NCBI GenBank assembly: GCA_007135015.1
Contig: SLJS01000359.1
Coordinates: 1-5,879, forward strand
Length of the DNA: 5,879 bases
Reading direction: 5' to 3'
DNA from: Alcanivorax sp.
GTDB lineage: Bacteria > Pseudomonadota > Gammaproteobacteria > Pseudomonadales > Alcanivoracaceae
A program made the translations under genes and the position numbers. Below the pieces are notes generated by a model. It was given only the letters and a program-made list of their open reading frames with translations. It ran no database searches and was not told the DNA's origin. Positions 1 through 5,858 of the stretch are shown one piece after another (the stretch's first letter is position 1; each line of letters begins with the position of its first letter).

Positions 1-33
1 AGGGACCCAATCACGACTCAGCCAGGCATTGTA

Positions 34-64
34 CAACTCAATGAGTTGACTCAGCTCAGGCTGA
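34..64 (-). repeat. small inverted repeats in the rrn leader
   Basis: Two adjacent inverted repeats are visible: CAACTCA (34-40) and TGAGTTG (42-48) around one central base, and TCAGC (51-55) with GCTGA (60-64) around four bases. The octamer GACTCAGC also occurs twice in direct orientation, at 15-22 and 48-55. In rrn leaders the segment between boxA and 16S usually folds and pairs with the far side of 16S for RNase III cleavage, so these are probably parts of that structure. The partner strand is outside the window. Confidence 0.4.
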
Positions 65-111
65 AAATTACTCCCAGCACAGAGCAGAGCCCACACGTTT
101 GTCTGACCAGA

Positions 112-124
112 TTGTTAAAGAGCA
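112..124 (-). promoter_or_regulatory. boxA antitermination element of the rrn leader
   Basis: The minus strand reads TGCTCTTTAACAA, the conserved boxA of rRNA operon leaders, bound in RNA by NusB-NusE (S10) to assemble the rRNA antitermination complex and protect the untranslated transcript from Rho. It lies about 25 nt after the predicted start site and just after a small hairpin, the expected boxB-boxA order. Confidence 0.92.
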
Positions 125-127
125 AGC

Positions 128-141
128 GGGACCTGGGCCCC
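128..141 (-). promoter_or_regulatory. boxB-like hairpin before boxA
   Basis: In the minus-strand RNA, GGGG (138-141) can pair with UCCC (128-131) around a 6-nt loop, giving a short stem (one G-U pair) four bases before boxA. Its position fits boxB of rrn leaders. The stem is only 4 bp, so the call rests mostly on position. Confidence 0.45.
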
Positions 142-156
142 GTCGAGAGAGCGGCT

Positions 157-184
157 ATTCTACTCGCGAGCCGTTTTCTGTCAA
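157..184 (-). promoter_or_regulatory. rrn P1-type sigma-70 promoter
   Basis: On the minus strand a perfect -35 TTGACA (179-184) is followed by a 16-base spacer and a -10 TAGAAT (157-162, five of six consensus bases). A 16-bp spacer is typical of rrn P1 promoters. Downstream of the -10 comes a GC-rich discriminator (AGCCGCTC), the usual signature of ppGpp/DksA-sensitive rRNA promoters. Upstream there are two short A tracts that could form a partial UP element, but they are interrupted by GC. Start of transcription is expected near 148-150. The promoter begins only about 35 bp after the tyrS stop codon. Confidence 0.88.
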
Positions 185-219
185 ACACTTTCTGCCGGTT
201 TTTCGGATTCCCGGGCGGC

Positions 220-1419
220 TCATACCAGCCGCACCCGGGCAATCTTCTTCTTGCCCGCCTGGATGACCCTTTCCTCGCCAGCGGCCAGGGTCTGGATGGA
301 GCCCGCTGGCGCACCATCTATATAGACCACCCCGCGCCCGAGCATGTCCTTGGCGGCCTTGCCGTTCTGGGCCAGCCCGGCCAGCCGGAGCACCGTGGGC
401 AGGGGCAACTCCGACTGACCCTGTGTGTCCACCTCCACTTCGGGCAGATTCTCGGGAATCTCACCCAGGGCAATCTGGTTGCCGGCGGAACGGGGGGCCG
501 CTTCGGCCGCGGCGGCATCATGAAAGCGGGTGATCATTTCCTCCGCGAGCAGCTCCTTGGCCTGCTGGGGGGTGCCAGCCTCTTCCGCCTGCCGTCTCAG
601 CTTCTCCACCTCCGCCATGTCCCGGGCACTGAGCAATTCGAACCAGCGCCACAGCAGGTGGTCCGGCACCGAAAGAATTTTCCTATACATCTCACCAGGC
701 GAATCGTTAACCCCTATGTAGTTGCCCAGCGACTTGGACATCTTCTGCTCGCCGTCCAGCCCTTCCAGCAGCGGCAGCGTAATACAGACCTGACAGGCCT
801 GGCCGTAGTGGCGCTGCAGAGTCCGCCCCATCAGCAGGTTGAATTTCTGGTCGGTGCCGCCCAGCTCCACGTCCGCCTCCAGCGCCACCGAGTCATACCC
901 CTGAACCAGCGGATAGAGAAACTCGTGAATGGCAATGGACTGGTTGGCCTGGTAGCGCTTGTGGAAATCATCGCGCTCGAGCATCCGGGCCACCGTGTAC
1001 TGGCCCGCCAGCCGAATCATGTCCGCGGCGGACAGATCGTTCATCCAGTCGGAGTTGAACACCACACGGGTTTTCTCCGGATCCAGGATCCGGAATACCT
1101 GATCGCGGTAGGTCTGGGCATTTTCGGCCACCTCTTCCCGGGTCAGCGCCGGACGAGTGGCGCTTTTGCCCGACGGGTCGCCAATCATGCCGGTGAAATC
1201 GCCGATCAGGAAAAGTACCTCGTGGCCGAGCACCTGGAACTGGCGCAGCTTGTTGAGCAGCACGGTGTGCCCGAAATGCAGGTCCGGCGCCGTGGGGTCG
1301 AAACCGGCCTTGATCCGCAGCGGGCGGCCCTCCCGGAGCTTCTCGGCCAGTTCCTCTTCGGGGATGATCTCCTCGGCACCACGACGGATCAGCGCCAGCG
1401 CCTCTTCAAGATTCGACAT
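220..1419 (-). CDS. tyrS: Tyrosyl-tRNA synthetase (type 2, TyrZ-like)
   Basis: Class I aminoacyl-tRNA synthetase that activates tyrosine with ATP and loads it onto tRNA-Tyr in the cytoplasm. The product is 399 residues, the usual size for the TyrRS type 2 family. The HIGH motif is HFGH (48-51) within FDPTAPDLHFGH, a tyrosine-site motif GGTDQKFN lies at 187-194, and KMSKS is intact at 226-230. The C-terminal part from about 335 resembles an S4 RNA-binding domain (TVLRLAGLA, then a VYIDG strand). The ATG at 1419 is chosen because family homology begins there (MSNLEEAL) and AAGGGG lies 5 bases upstream; the open frame continues upstream to 1842 but overlaps the divergent peptidase gene and looks non-coding. 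The gene is co-directional with the rRNA operon and no clear intrinsic terminator separates them, so read-through is possible. No frameshift or missing catalytic motif is seen. Confidence 0.97.
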   Translation of the reverse strand: MSNLEEALALIRRGAEEIIPEEELAEKLREGRPLRIKAGFDPTAPDLHFGHTVLLNKLRQFQVLGHEVLFLIGDFTGMIGDPSGKSATRPALTREEVAENAQTYRDQVFRILDPEKTRVVFNSDWMNDLSAADMIRLAGQYTVARMLERDDFHKRYQANQSIAIHEFLYPLVQGYDSVALEADVELGGTDQKFNLLMGRTLQRHYGQACQVCITLPLLEGLDGEQKMSKSLGNYIGVNDSPGEMYRKILSVPDHLLWRWFELLSARDMAEVEKLRRQAEEAGTPQQAKELLAEEMITRFHDAAAAEAAPRSAGNQIALGEIPENLPEVEVDTQGQSELPLPTVLRLAGLAQNGKAAKDMLGRGVVYIDGAPAGSIQTLAAGEERVIQAGKKKIARVRLV

Positions 1420-1462
1420 GCCTACCCCTTCACATACCGGTGCGATTGCCCGAAGGCGCGCA

Positions 1463-1471
1463 ATTGTAGCA
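1463..1471 (-). promoter_or_regulatory. Candidate extended -10 promoter for tyrS
   Basis: The minus strand reads TGC directly followed by TACAAT (1463-1468), a TGn extended -10 with five of six consensus bases in the hexamer. No good -35 is present at 16-18 bp, which is tolerated by extended -10 promoters. It would start transcription near 1456 and give a leader of roughly 37 nt before the tyrS ATG. Confidence 0.5.
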
Positions 1472-1472
1472 C

Positions 1473-1502
1473 TTGATACCGGTTGTGGAAGGCAGGTATC
1501 TT
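1473..1502 (+). promoter_or_regulatory. Candidate sigma-70 promoter for the M23 peptidase gene
   Basis: TTGATA (1473-1478) is one base from the -35 consensus and is followed after 18 bp by TATCTT (1497-1502), which matches four of six -10 bases. It would leave a leader of about 60 nt before the ATG at 1571. It lies back to back with the tyrS -10 element, so the two divergent promoters would share about 40 bp. The weak -10 keeps this tentative. Confidence 0.35.
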
Positions 1503-1570
1503 TGATCTGGCTATAGGCATTCCCAAAATGAACAACAACTTGGGTTACCAATTTAAAGGATCCCTCCAGC

Positions 1571-2905
1571 ATGGGCGCACATCCTCGACCCCTTTCGTTC
1601 CTGCTGCGGCACTTTCCGCGCGGCCACCTTACCGCTGGCGCCGCACTGGCCGCCCTGGTGACTTTCGCACTGATTCTGCCGGAATCCGGCGCTTCCAGCG
1701 GCGAAGCCGAACGCAATGTCCGGGCCAGCCTGGAGCTGCCGCCCCCGGAAGAGCGCACTCGCCAGGCGGGGTCCGAAAAGTCGGCCGGGCAGGAAGAAGC
1801 CCGCCTGGAATGGAAGGAACTGGAGGTCCGTAGTGGCGACACCCTGGCCCGTCTGCTGGGTGCGCAGGGCGTGCCGGCGGGTGAGGTTCACCGCCTGGTT
1901 ACCGCCGATGAGCGCCTGAAAAAGCTGGCGCGCATCCGCCCCGGCGAGACGCTGCGCATCGGCCTGGACGAGCAGGGCACGCTCCAGGCGCTGGAGTACC
2001 GCCTGAGCCGCGTGGAGGCCCTGCACGCGAACAAGACCGAGGGCGGCTGGCAGGCCCGGGAAGAAGTGCGCGAGTATGAACGCCAGCTACGCTACACCCG
2101 TGCGACCATTGACGATTCCCTCTTCATGGCCGGCCAGCGTGCCGGAATGAGCACCGGTACCATCATGCAGCTGGCACGCATCTTCGGCTGGGATATCGAC
2201 TTCATCATGGATATCCGCAAGGGGGACGAGTTCCAGGTGCTTTACGAGGAGCTTTTCCTGGACGGCGAAAAAGTGGGCGAAGGCAACATCGTCACCGCCG
2301 AGTTCCACAACCGCGGACGCGAAATCGCGGCATTCCGCTACGAGCTGTCCAGTGGTGACGTCGACTATTTCGACTTCGAGGGCAACTCCATGCGCCGCGA
2401 GTTCATTCGCAACCCGGTGGACTTCACCCGCATCAGTTCCCGCTTCAATCCCAACCGGCGCCATCCCGTGCTCAACACCATGCGCGCCCATCGCGGAGTC
2501 GATTACGCCGCCCCCACGGGCACCCCGGTCCGCGCGGCCGGCGACGGCCGGGTCGAATACGCCGGCCGGCGCGGCGGCTACGGCAACGTGGTCATCATTC
2601 GCCACGGACAGAAGTACAGTACCCTGTACGCGCACCTCAACCGGTTCCATGTACGCACCGGCGCACGGGTACGTCAGGGTCAGACCATCGGCACCGTGGG
2701 CATGACCGGCATGGCCACCGGCCCCCATCTGCATTACGAATTCCGGGTCAACGGCCAGCACAGGGACCCCCTGCGGGTGGAGTTGCCCCAGGCGGATGCC
2801 CTGCCGCGGGAGGAACGCCGGAACTTCCTGGTCCAGGCCAACCGCCTGCGCAACCGGATGGCCCTGCACCGGGAGGCCTTCACCCTTGCCCAGAACACCG
2901 AATAA
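1571..2905 (+). CDS. mepM: Membrane-anchored M23 peptidoglycan DD-endopeptidase (MepM-like)
   Basis: Zinc metallopeptidase predicted to cut peptide cross-links in murein and so make room for insertion of new wall material. The 444-residue product has the MepM layout: a short basic N-terminus, one hydrophobic segment (about 20-37) that would act as an uncleaved anchor or signal, an OapA/LysM-like segment (about 83-131, with EVRSGDTLARLL and PGETLRI), a linker domain (about 135-280), then the M23/LytM domain (about 300-400). All expected M23 residues are visible: H307 and D311 in HRGVD, H355 in YAHL, H386 and H388 in HLH, so it should be an active enzyme rather than an EnvC/NlpD-type activator. 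The size is close to E. coli MepM (about 440). AAAGGA lies 10 bases before the ATG. It overlaps anmK by 20 bases. The substrate bond (D-Ala to meso-DAP) is inferred from the family, and the symbol is by resemblance. Confidence 0.9.
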   Translation: MGAHPRPLSFLLRHFPRGHLTAGAALAALVTFALILPESGASSGEAERNVRASLELPPPEERTRQAGSEKSAGQEEARLEWKELEVRSGDTLARLLGAQGVPAGEVHRLVTADERLKKLARIRPGETLRIGLDEQGTLQALEYRLSRVEALHANKTEGGWQAREEVREYERQLRYTRATIDDSLFMAGQRAGMSTGTIMQLARIFGWDIDFIMDIRKGDEFQVLYEELFLDGEKVGEGNIVTAEFHNRGREIAAFRYELSSGDVDYFDFEGNSMRREFIRNPVDFTRISSRFNPNRRHPVLNTMRAHRGVDYAAPTGTPVRAAGDGRVEYAGRRGGYGNVVIIRHGQKYSTLYAHLNRFHVRTGARVRQGQTIGTVGMTGMATGPHLHYEFRVNGQHRDPLRVELPQADALPREERRNFLVQANRLRNRMALHREAFTLAQNTE

Positions 2906-3989
2906 GGGCCTCTATGCAGGGTTGATGTCCGGCACCAGCGCTGACGCCATTGACGCGGCACTGGTCGATACCGACGGTCACCAGTGCCGGGTGCTGGCAA
3001 CCCACTCCATCACCCTGCCCGAAACCCTGCGTAACCAGGTGCTCGCGCTGTGCGCCCCGGGCACTGACGAACTCGACCGTGCGGGCACCGTCCAGCGGCG
3101 CCTTGGCAGCCTTTTCGCGCAGGCGGTGCGGGAGCTGCTCCACGGCAGCGGCCACCGCCCGGAACAGGTCGTCGCCATCGGTTGCCATGGACAGACGGTC
3201 CGCCATCGCCCGGGCCGGGAAGGCTTCAGCCTCCAGCTGGGCAGCGGCGACGTGATCGCCTCGGAAACCGGGATCCCCGTCGTCACCGACTTCCGCAACC
3301 GGGACATGGTCCTCGGCGGACAGGGCGCCCCCCTGGTACCCCGCTTCCACCAGCGCCTGTTCGCCCGGGCGGGTGAGCGCAGAACCGTGCTCAATATCGG
3401 CGGCATGGCCAATGTCACACTGCTGGACGGCGAGCGCCTGGCCACCGGCTTCGACACCGGCCCCGGCAATGTGCTGCTAGATGAATGGTGCCATCGGCAT
3501 ACCGGAAAGCACTGCGACGACAATGGCGACTGGGCACGCTCCGGCGCCCCGCTGCCGGCACTGCTCGAACAACTGCTCGCCGAGCCCTATTTCTCCAGAC
3601 TTCCGCCCAAGAGCACCGGCCGGGAGCACTTCAACAGCCGCTGGCTTTCTGCATACCTGCATGGTGACGAGTCCGCCGAGGACGTCCAGGCCACGCTCAC
3701 CGAGCTGACCGCAATGACCATCGCCCGGGCACTGGCCGATTTCGCCCCGGACCGGCTTCTCGTCTGCGGCGGAGGGATTCACAACGGGCTGCTGATGGAG
3801 CGGCTGGCCGTGCACCTGCCGGATGCGGCCATCCTGTCTACCGCCGAGGCGGGGCTGGACCCGGACTGGGTCGAGGCCGCCGCCTTTGCGTGGCTGGCCT
3901 GGGCACGGATGACAGGGGTGCCGGGAAATGCTCCGGAGGTCACCGGCGCCAGCCGGGAGGCGGTACTGGGCGCGGTCTACGCCCCCTGA
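2886..3989 (+). CDS. anmK: Anhydro-N-acetylmuramic acid kinase
   Basis: Converts 1,6-anhydro-MurNAc plus ATP and water into MurNAc-6-phosphate, a cytoplasmic step in recycling murein fragments made by lytic transglycosylases. From a TTG start the product is 367 residues, the usual AnmK length. Family motifs are in order: GLMSGTSADAID (12-23), GCHGQTVRH (99-107), the conserved DFRNRDMVLGGQGAPLVP block (135-152), NIGGMANVT (170-178), FDTGPGN (189-195) whose D190 aligns by motif with the catalytic base of Pseudomonas AnmK, and the ATP-side CGGGIHN late in the protein. TTG at 2886 is preferred because GGGAGG lies 9 bases upstream and the product begins MPRTPNKGLYAGLMSG. An in-frame ATG at 2796 would add 30 residues unlike the family, and the ATG at 2925 would cut into the first motif. 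The start lies inside the upstream peptidase gene, pointing to co-transcription and translational coupling of two cell-wall genes. Confidence 0.94.
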   Translation: MPRTPNKGLYAGLMSGTSADAIDAALVDTDGHQCRVLATHSITLPETLRNQVLALCAPGTDELDRAGTVQRRLGSLFAQAVRELLHGSGHRPEQVVAIGCHGQTVRHRPGREGFSLQLGSGDVIASETGIPVVTDFRNRDMVLGGQGAPLVPRFHQRLFARAGERRTVLNIGGMANVTLLDGERLATGFDTGPGNVLLDEWCHRHTGKHCDDNGDWARSGAPLPALLEQLLAEPYFSRLPPKSTGREHFNSRWLSAYLHGDESAEDVQATLTELTAMTIARALADFAPDRLLVCGGGIHNGLLMERLAVHLPDAAILSTAEAGLDPDWVEAAAFAWLAWARMTGVPGNAPEVTGASREAVLGAVYAP

Positions 3990-3990
3990 C

Positions 3991-4013
3991 GAAGCCGCGG
4001 CCACCATGGCTTC
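3991..4013 (+). other. Hairpin just after the anmK stop
   Basis: GAAGCC (3991-3996) and GGCTTC (4008-4013) can pair across an 11-nt loop, one base after the anmK stop codon. An alternative inner stem GCCA/TGGC (4000-4010) competes with it. No T run follows, so it is not a standard intrinsic terminator; it could protect the 3' end or be chance in GC-rich DNA. Confidence 0.3.
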
Positions 4014-4095
4014 CGGCACAGACCAGTCGGTTGGCCGTAAAAATCAATTTCCTTCCTCCGGCGGCCATATCCCGCCTGCCCATGGAGTGACTAGA

Positions 4096-4138
4096 CTGTC
4101 TGCGATGATGACCGAAAGGTCCCCTGGCGAGCAGACAG
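4096..4138 (+). promoter_or_regulatory. Nested stem-loop in the monooxygenase leader
   Basis: CTGTCTGC (4096-4103) and GCAGACAG (4131-4138) form a perfect 8-bp inverted repeat. Within the 27-base interval GACC (4110-4113) pairs with GGTC (4118-4121) around a GAAA loop of the stable GNRA class. The outer arm ends one base before the Shine-Dalgarno AGGAG (4140-4144), which stays unpaired. It could be a folded mRNA leader affecting translation or stability, or the outer arms could be half-sites for a regulator. It does not match a riboswitch class that I recognise. A possible -10 (TAGACT, 4092-4097) overlaps the left arm but lacks a good -35, so whether the whole structure is transcribed is unclear. 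Confidence 0.45.
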
Positions 4139-4153
4139 CAGGAGTGCACTGAC

Positions 4154-5695
4154 ATGACCAGCCAACCGCCCATTGATAACAGTACAAAGGTTCTTGATGC
4201 CGTGATCATCGGCGCCGGCTTCGGCGGCCTGTGCATGGGCATCAAACTGCGCGAACAGGGCAGCAACAATTTCGTGATCCTGGAAAAGGACAGCGACGTG
4301 GGAGGCACCTGGCGGGACAATACCTACCCGGGCTGCGCCTGCGATGTGCAGTCCCACCTGTACTCGTTTTCCTTCGAGGGCAAGGCGGACTGGACCAAGC
4401 GCTACGCGCCCTGGTACGAGATCAACGACTACATCCAGAACACCACCGAGAAGTACGGAATGCGGCCCTTTATCCGCTTCAATCAGGAAGTAAAGGAAGC
4501 GCACTACGACGACGCCAGCGCCACCTGGACGGTGCGCAGCAAGGCGGGCGAGACCTTTGTCTGCCGCCACTTCGTCATCGCCACCGGCCCCCTGCATGTC
4601 CCGTCGATTCCGAACATCCCGGGACTGGACAAGTTCCGGGGCAAGCTCTTTCACTCCGCCCGCTGGGACCATGACTACGACCTGCGTGGCAAGAAGGTGG
4701 TGTCCGTGGGCACCGGCGCCAGCGCCATCCAGTATGTGCCGCAAATCGCGCCCGAAGTGGAAAGACTTCATGTGGTCCAGCGCACCCCGGCCTGGCTGGT
4801 GCCCCGTGACGAGCGTCGTTACCGCCAGTTCGAAAAGAAGCTGTTCCGCCGCTTTCCGCTACTGCGCAAGCTCCACCGGGCACGGCTGTACTGGACCAAC
4901 GAGGCGCGGGTCTGGCCGGTATTCAGCCCCCGCATTGCCAAGGCGATACAGCAACTGGCAAAACTCTATATCCGCAGCCAGGTGAAGGACCGGGAGACGG
5001 CGCGCAAGCTCACCCCGGACTATGTGATGGGCTGCAAGCGCATCCTCATTTCCAATGACTACTACCCCACCTTCAACCGCGACAATGTGGAGCTGGTGGA
5101 AGGCGGGGTGCGCGAGATTCGCGAAAACTCCGTGGTCATGAGCGACGGACGCGAAGTGGAAGCCGACTGCATCATCATGGGCACCGGCTTTGTCGTGGAC
5201 CCGCGCAAGTACATGAGCGACTTCGAGCTGACCGGCCGCGACGGCCGCCACATCCAGGACGCCTGGAAGGATGGCGCGGAAGCCTACATGGGCATCAATG
5301 TGACCGGCTTCCCCAACCTGCACCAGTTGGTCGGGCCCAATACCGGCCTCGGGCACAACTCCATCCTGTTCATGATCGAGTGCCAGGTGCACCACATCAT
5401 CGAAAGCATGAAGCTGATGGAAAAGCGTGGCGCGGACAGCCTGGAAGTCACCCCGAAAGCACAGAAGGAGTTCGTCGACGACGTCCAGCAGAGCCTGGAG
5501 GGCACCGTCTGGACCTCCGGCTGCCAGAGCTGGTACCAGCAGGATGACGGCCGCAATTTCGCCCTCTGGCCCTACTCCACCTGGAAGTACTGGCTGCGCA
5601 CACGAAAGGTCGACGAGCACGCCTATCGCCTTGGCAAGGCACGGCAACCGGCCGAGATCAACCCGGAGGAAGCCCCCGCCTCGGCACAGGGATAA
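4154..5695 (+). CDS. Flavin-dependent Baeyer-Villiger-type monooxygenase
   Basis: Predicted FAD- and NADPH-dependent oxygenase that would insert one oxygen atom next to a ketone carbonyl to give an ester or lactone. The 513-residue product has the class B flavoprotein layout: first Rossmann motif GAGFGG (20-25) for FAD; GGTW (50-53) followed by NTYPGCACD (56-64); the BVMO fingerprint FRGKLFHSARWD (161-172), matching FxGxxxHxxxW(P/D); second Rossmann motif GTGASA (186-191) for NADPH; and a late GTGF strand (343-346). The NTYPGCxCD variant differs from the YPGxRSDSD form of EthA/AlmA enzymes and from NRYPGARCD of cyclohexanone/phenylacetone monooxygenases. It resembles a group that includes bacterial enzymes acting on open-chain aliphatic ketones, so such a substrate is plausible but not shown. 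AGGAG lies 9 bases before the ATG. It follows anmK by 164 bp and appears to be its own unit. No signal peptide or membrane segment is evident. Confidence 0.88.
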   Translation: MTSQPPIDNSTKVLDAVIIGAGFGGLCMGIKLREQGSNNFVILEKDSDVGGTWRDNTYPGCACDVQSHLYSFSFEGKADWTKRYAPWYEINDYIQNTTEKYGMRPFIRFNQEVKEAHYDDASATWTVRSKAGETFVCRHFVIATGPLHVPSIPNIPGLDKFRGKLFHSARWDHDYDLRGKKVVSVGTGASAIQYVPQIAPEVERLHVVQRTPAWLVPRDERRYRQFEKKLFRRFPLLRKLHRARLYWTNEARVWPVFSPRIAKAIQQLAKLYIRSQVKDRETARKLTPDYVMGCKRILISNDYYPTFNRDNVELVEGGVREIRENSVVMSDGREVEADCIIMGTGFVVDPRKYMSDFELTGRDGRHIQDAWKDGAEAYMGINVTGFPNLHQLVGPNTGLGHNSILFMIECQVHHIIESMKLMEKRGADSLEVTPKAQKEFVDDVQQSLEGTVWTSGCQSWYQQDDGRNFALWPYSTWKYWLRTRKVDEHAYRLGKARQPAEINPEEAPASAQG

Positions 5696-5710
5696 CCCGC
5701 CATCGGCGGC

Positions 5711-5730
5711 CACCCTCCCTCATGAGGGTG
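5711..5730 (+). terminator. Hairpin downstream of the monooxygenase, possible terminator
   Basis: CACCCTC (5711-5717) pairs perfectly with GAGGGTG (5724-5730) around 6 bases; the core CCCTCATGAGGG (5717-5728) is also a perfect 12-bp palindrome. It begins 15 bases after the stop codon, where a transcript end would be expected. However, it is followed by TCGCAAAAGG rather than a T tract, so it is not a canonical intrinsic terminator. It may stabilise the 3' end or assist Rho-dependent termination. Confidence 0.4.
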
Positions 5731-5744
5731 TCGCAAAAGGGTTT

Positions 5745-5769
5745 GTGGGAGCGCACCTTGGGGCGCGAA
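5745..5769 (+). repeat. REP-like extragenic palindrome
   Basis: The segment starts GTGGGAGCGC, continues ACCTTGG and closes with GGCGCGAA. This head, arm, loop and closing GCGCGAA pattern closely resembles the Pseudomonas-type REP sequences (GTGGGAGCG followed by a GC-rich arm and CGCGA). The arms GCGC (5751-5754) and GCGC (5763-5766) pair, with an interrupted extension CC/GG. REP elements are normally present in many intergenic copies and are mobilised by RAYT (REP-associated transposase) proteins; no such gene is in the window. Copy number cannot be judged here, so the call rests on resemblance. Confidence 0.55.
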
Positions 5770-5820
5770 GAATCTGGCACTGTCCCGGAACCCAGGGCCT
5801 TCCCGGCCTTGCTGGAGGGT

Positions 5821-5858
5821 CCCCTCTCCCCGCCGTGGGAGAGGGACAGGGAGAGGGG
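5821..5858 (+). repeat. Intergenic hairpin repeat with two alternative right arms
   Basis: CCCTCTCCC (5822-5830) pairs perfectly with GGGAGAGGG (5837-5845) across a 6-nt loop. A second copy of the right arm, GGGAGAGGGG (5849-5858), can pair instead with CCCCTCTCCC (5821-5830) for 10 bp. Sequences of this type, a CCCTCTCCC arm followed by two purine-rich arms, are common dispersed intergenic repeats in GC-rich proteobacteria as far as I recall. The following bases to the window edge (5859-5879) show nothing I can identify. Confidence 0.5.

Larger units (their letters stand above)
1..150 (-). promoter_or_regulatory. 5' leader of an rRNA operon (16S lies outside the window)
   Basis: Read on the minus strand, this region has the layout of a gammaproteobacterial rrn leader: a start site near 148-150, a short GC hairpin, a boxA antitermination element, the conserved TCAGACAA stretch and a GTGTGGGCTCT block (86-96) that closely resembles the E. 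coli rrn leader in the same order. The left 70 bases hold small repeats that may form part of the RNase III processing stem around 16S. The 16S 5' end (AGAGTTTGATC) does not appear, so the gene should begin beyond position 1. A tyrS gene directly before a 16S gene matches the arrangement I recall in Pseudomonas. The identity of the leader is strong; the presence of 16S off the edge is inferred. Confidence 0.85.

Noticed and set aside
1..111. Start of the 16S rRNA gene inside the window
   Set aside because: Leader elements are present but neither AGAGTTTGATC nor any other 16S sequence can be found on the minus strand up to position 1.
46..1476. 476-codon plus-strand open frame spanning tyrS
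   Set aside because: It is exactly antisense to the confidently identified tyrS, shows no recognisable domain, and is the type of long shadow frame expected in GC-rich genes.
1420..1842. Upstream extension of the tyrS reading frame
   Set aside because: It overlaps the divergent peptidase gene and the intergenic promoters, has no TyrRS similarity, and a well-placed ribosome-binding site precedes the ATG at 1419.
2087..2869. 260-codon minus-strand frame within the M23 peptidase gene
   Set aside because: Antisense to the conserved LytM domain, low-complexity Ala/Gly/Val composition, no recognisable motif.
3990..4153. Small protein gene or known riboswitch between anmK and the monooxygenase
   Set aside because: Short frames here are continuations of shadow frames without convincing start signals, and the hairpin does not match a riboswitch consensus I know.
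4859..5713. 284-codon minus-strand frame within the monooxygenase gene
   Set aside because: Antisense shadow of a gene with intact motifs throughout; no family resemblance or ribosome-binding site of its own noted.
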